Source: GWC2-45-19 sp964358085
GTDB lineage: Bacteria > Patescibacteriota > Microgenomatia > CAZETR01 > Amesbacteraceae
Assembly (NCBI GenBank): GCA_964358085.1
Contig: CAYHNU010000029.1
Coordinates: forward strand, 1-7,737
Direction: 5' to 3'
Length of the DNA stretch: 7,737 nucleotides
Part shown: in pieces, positions 7,454 to 7,737 of the stretch
How positions within the stretch are numbered: the stretch's first letter is position 1
Layout: each line of letters opens with the position of its first letter
The notes under the pieces: model-generated
What the model saw: only the letters and a program-made list of their open reading frames with translations
Told to the model about the DNA's origin: nothing
Databases searched by the model: none
Position numbers and translations under genes: made by a program

Positions 7454-7474
7454 ATCCCACCTTTCAGGTGGGAT
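7454..7474 (+). terminator. intergenic hairpin, possible terminator without a U-tract
   Basis: ATCCCACCT (7454-7462) and AGGTGGGAT (7466-7474) form a perfect 9-bp stem with a TTC loop, nine bases after the stop of the methyltransferase-like gene. The position suits a terminator, but the following bases GGGGATTCGG contain no T run. On the minus strand the bases after the stem are TTTGACTAATTAGT, also not a proper T-tract. It may act as a weak terminator, an RNA 3'-end stabiliser or a mobile palindrome. Confidence 0.45.
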
Positions 7475-7493
7475 GGGGATTCGGAAAAATGCA

Positions 7494-7502
7494 TGCTAAA
7501 CT
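7494..7502 (+). promoter_or_regulatory. putative extended -10 element of the last gene
   Basis: TGC-TAAACT reads as an extended -10 (TGN followed by a TANNNT hexamer at 7497-7502), placed 9 bases before the ATG at 7512. Expected initiation near 7508-7510 would leave a leader of only about two to four bases. No Shine-Dalgarno sequence precedes the start. Being downstream of the hairpin, this is the best case in the window for an independent promoter. Confidence 0.55.
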
Positions 7503-7511
7503 AAACCTCAA

Positions 7512-7737
7512 ATGCGCTTGCTTTTTTTATCCAACACCCGGGATAATACCAACAAAGAGGTAATTAAACAATTGAGATCCTGGATAAAAACCGATGAAAA
7601 AATAGCTTATTTTTCTGCTTCGCCCGATCCATCCAGGAAGTACTTTTTAGAAATTGCGGAATGGTTCAAGAATATCGTTGGATTACCCAATCTGTATTAC
7701 TTAGATACTAATTCTACGGCCCATGAAATCAATGGCC
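7512..7737 (+). CDS. 5' part of a probable type 1 glutamine amidotransferase-like / peptidase S51-like protein (partial)
   Basis: The frame is open from the ATG at 7512 to the window edge (75 codons plus one base). It begins MRLLFLSNTRDNTNKEV, then KIAYFSASPDPSRKYF (residues 30-45) and IAEWFKNIVGLPNLYYLD (48-65). A short hydrophobic first strand, an IAYF-type second strand followed by a proline-containing turn, a helix with YF, and a third strand ending in LD is the pattern of the peptidase S51/dipeptidase E-like branch of the class I amidotransferase fold. The nucleophile Ser or Cys lies beyond the window, so enzyme activity cannot be judged. Base composition is again closer to the serS-ABC region than to the preceding gene. 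Confidence 0.5.
   Translation, partial: MRLLFLSNTRDNTNKEVIKQLRSWIKTDEKIAYFSASPDPSRKYFLEIAEWFKNIVGLPNLYYLDTNSTAHEING

Noticed and set aside
1..7737. Search for defence systems, CRISPR, toxin-antitoxin, transposons, tRNA genes or phage genes.
   Set aside because: No motif, repeat array or gene supporting any of these was found; most of the window is ordinary housekeeping sequence.

Overview
The window is a compact stretch of a bacterial chromosome with all genes on the + strand. In order it holds: the last 17 codons of an unidentified gene; seryl-tRNA synthetase (serS); a one-chain ABC exporter; a short spermidine-synthase-like Rossmann protein; the preprotein translocase ATPase SecA; a stand-alone SAM-methyltransferase-like protein of unrecognised family; an intergenic hairpin; and the first 75 codons of a probable class I glutamine-amidotransferase-like / peptidase S51-like protein cut by the window edge. 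I saw no rRNA, tRNA, CRISPR array, insertion sequence or phage gene.

Organism: SerRS and SecA are bacterial in type. The ABC gene ends in TGA and the other complete genes in TAA or TAG, which fits the standard bacterial code. Very tight packing, absence of Shine-Dalgarno sequences and divergent but intact housekeeping proteins suggest a member of the Candidate Phyla Radiation (Patescibacteria, perhaps Microgenomates-like). This is an impression, not a demonstrated assignment.

Region 1 (1-6499): serS, the ABC exporter, the spermidine-synthase-like gene and secA overlap by 11, 41 and 8 bases, so they probably form one transcription unit. The link is translation and export at a general level: SerRS charges tRNA-Ser, SecA drives protein export through SecYEG, and the ABC protein exports an unknown substrate. 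No specific joint pathway is evident.

Region 2 (6500-7737): composition changes sharply after secA. The methyltransferase-like gene is clearly AT-richer than the roughly half-GC secA and looks like an insertion or a gene of different history. It is followed by a perfect 9-bp stem hairpin without a U-tract, then the next gene.

The most notable signal is regulatory. Five of the six visible starts lack a usable Shine-Dalgarno sequence and instead have a -10-like TANNNT hexamer 6-9 bases before the ATG (TACAAT, TAAAAT, TATAAT, TAAACT, TAAACT). This is the arrangement expected for leaderless transcripts, and it occurs even where the start lies inside the preceding gene. I found no clearly novel multi-gene system.
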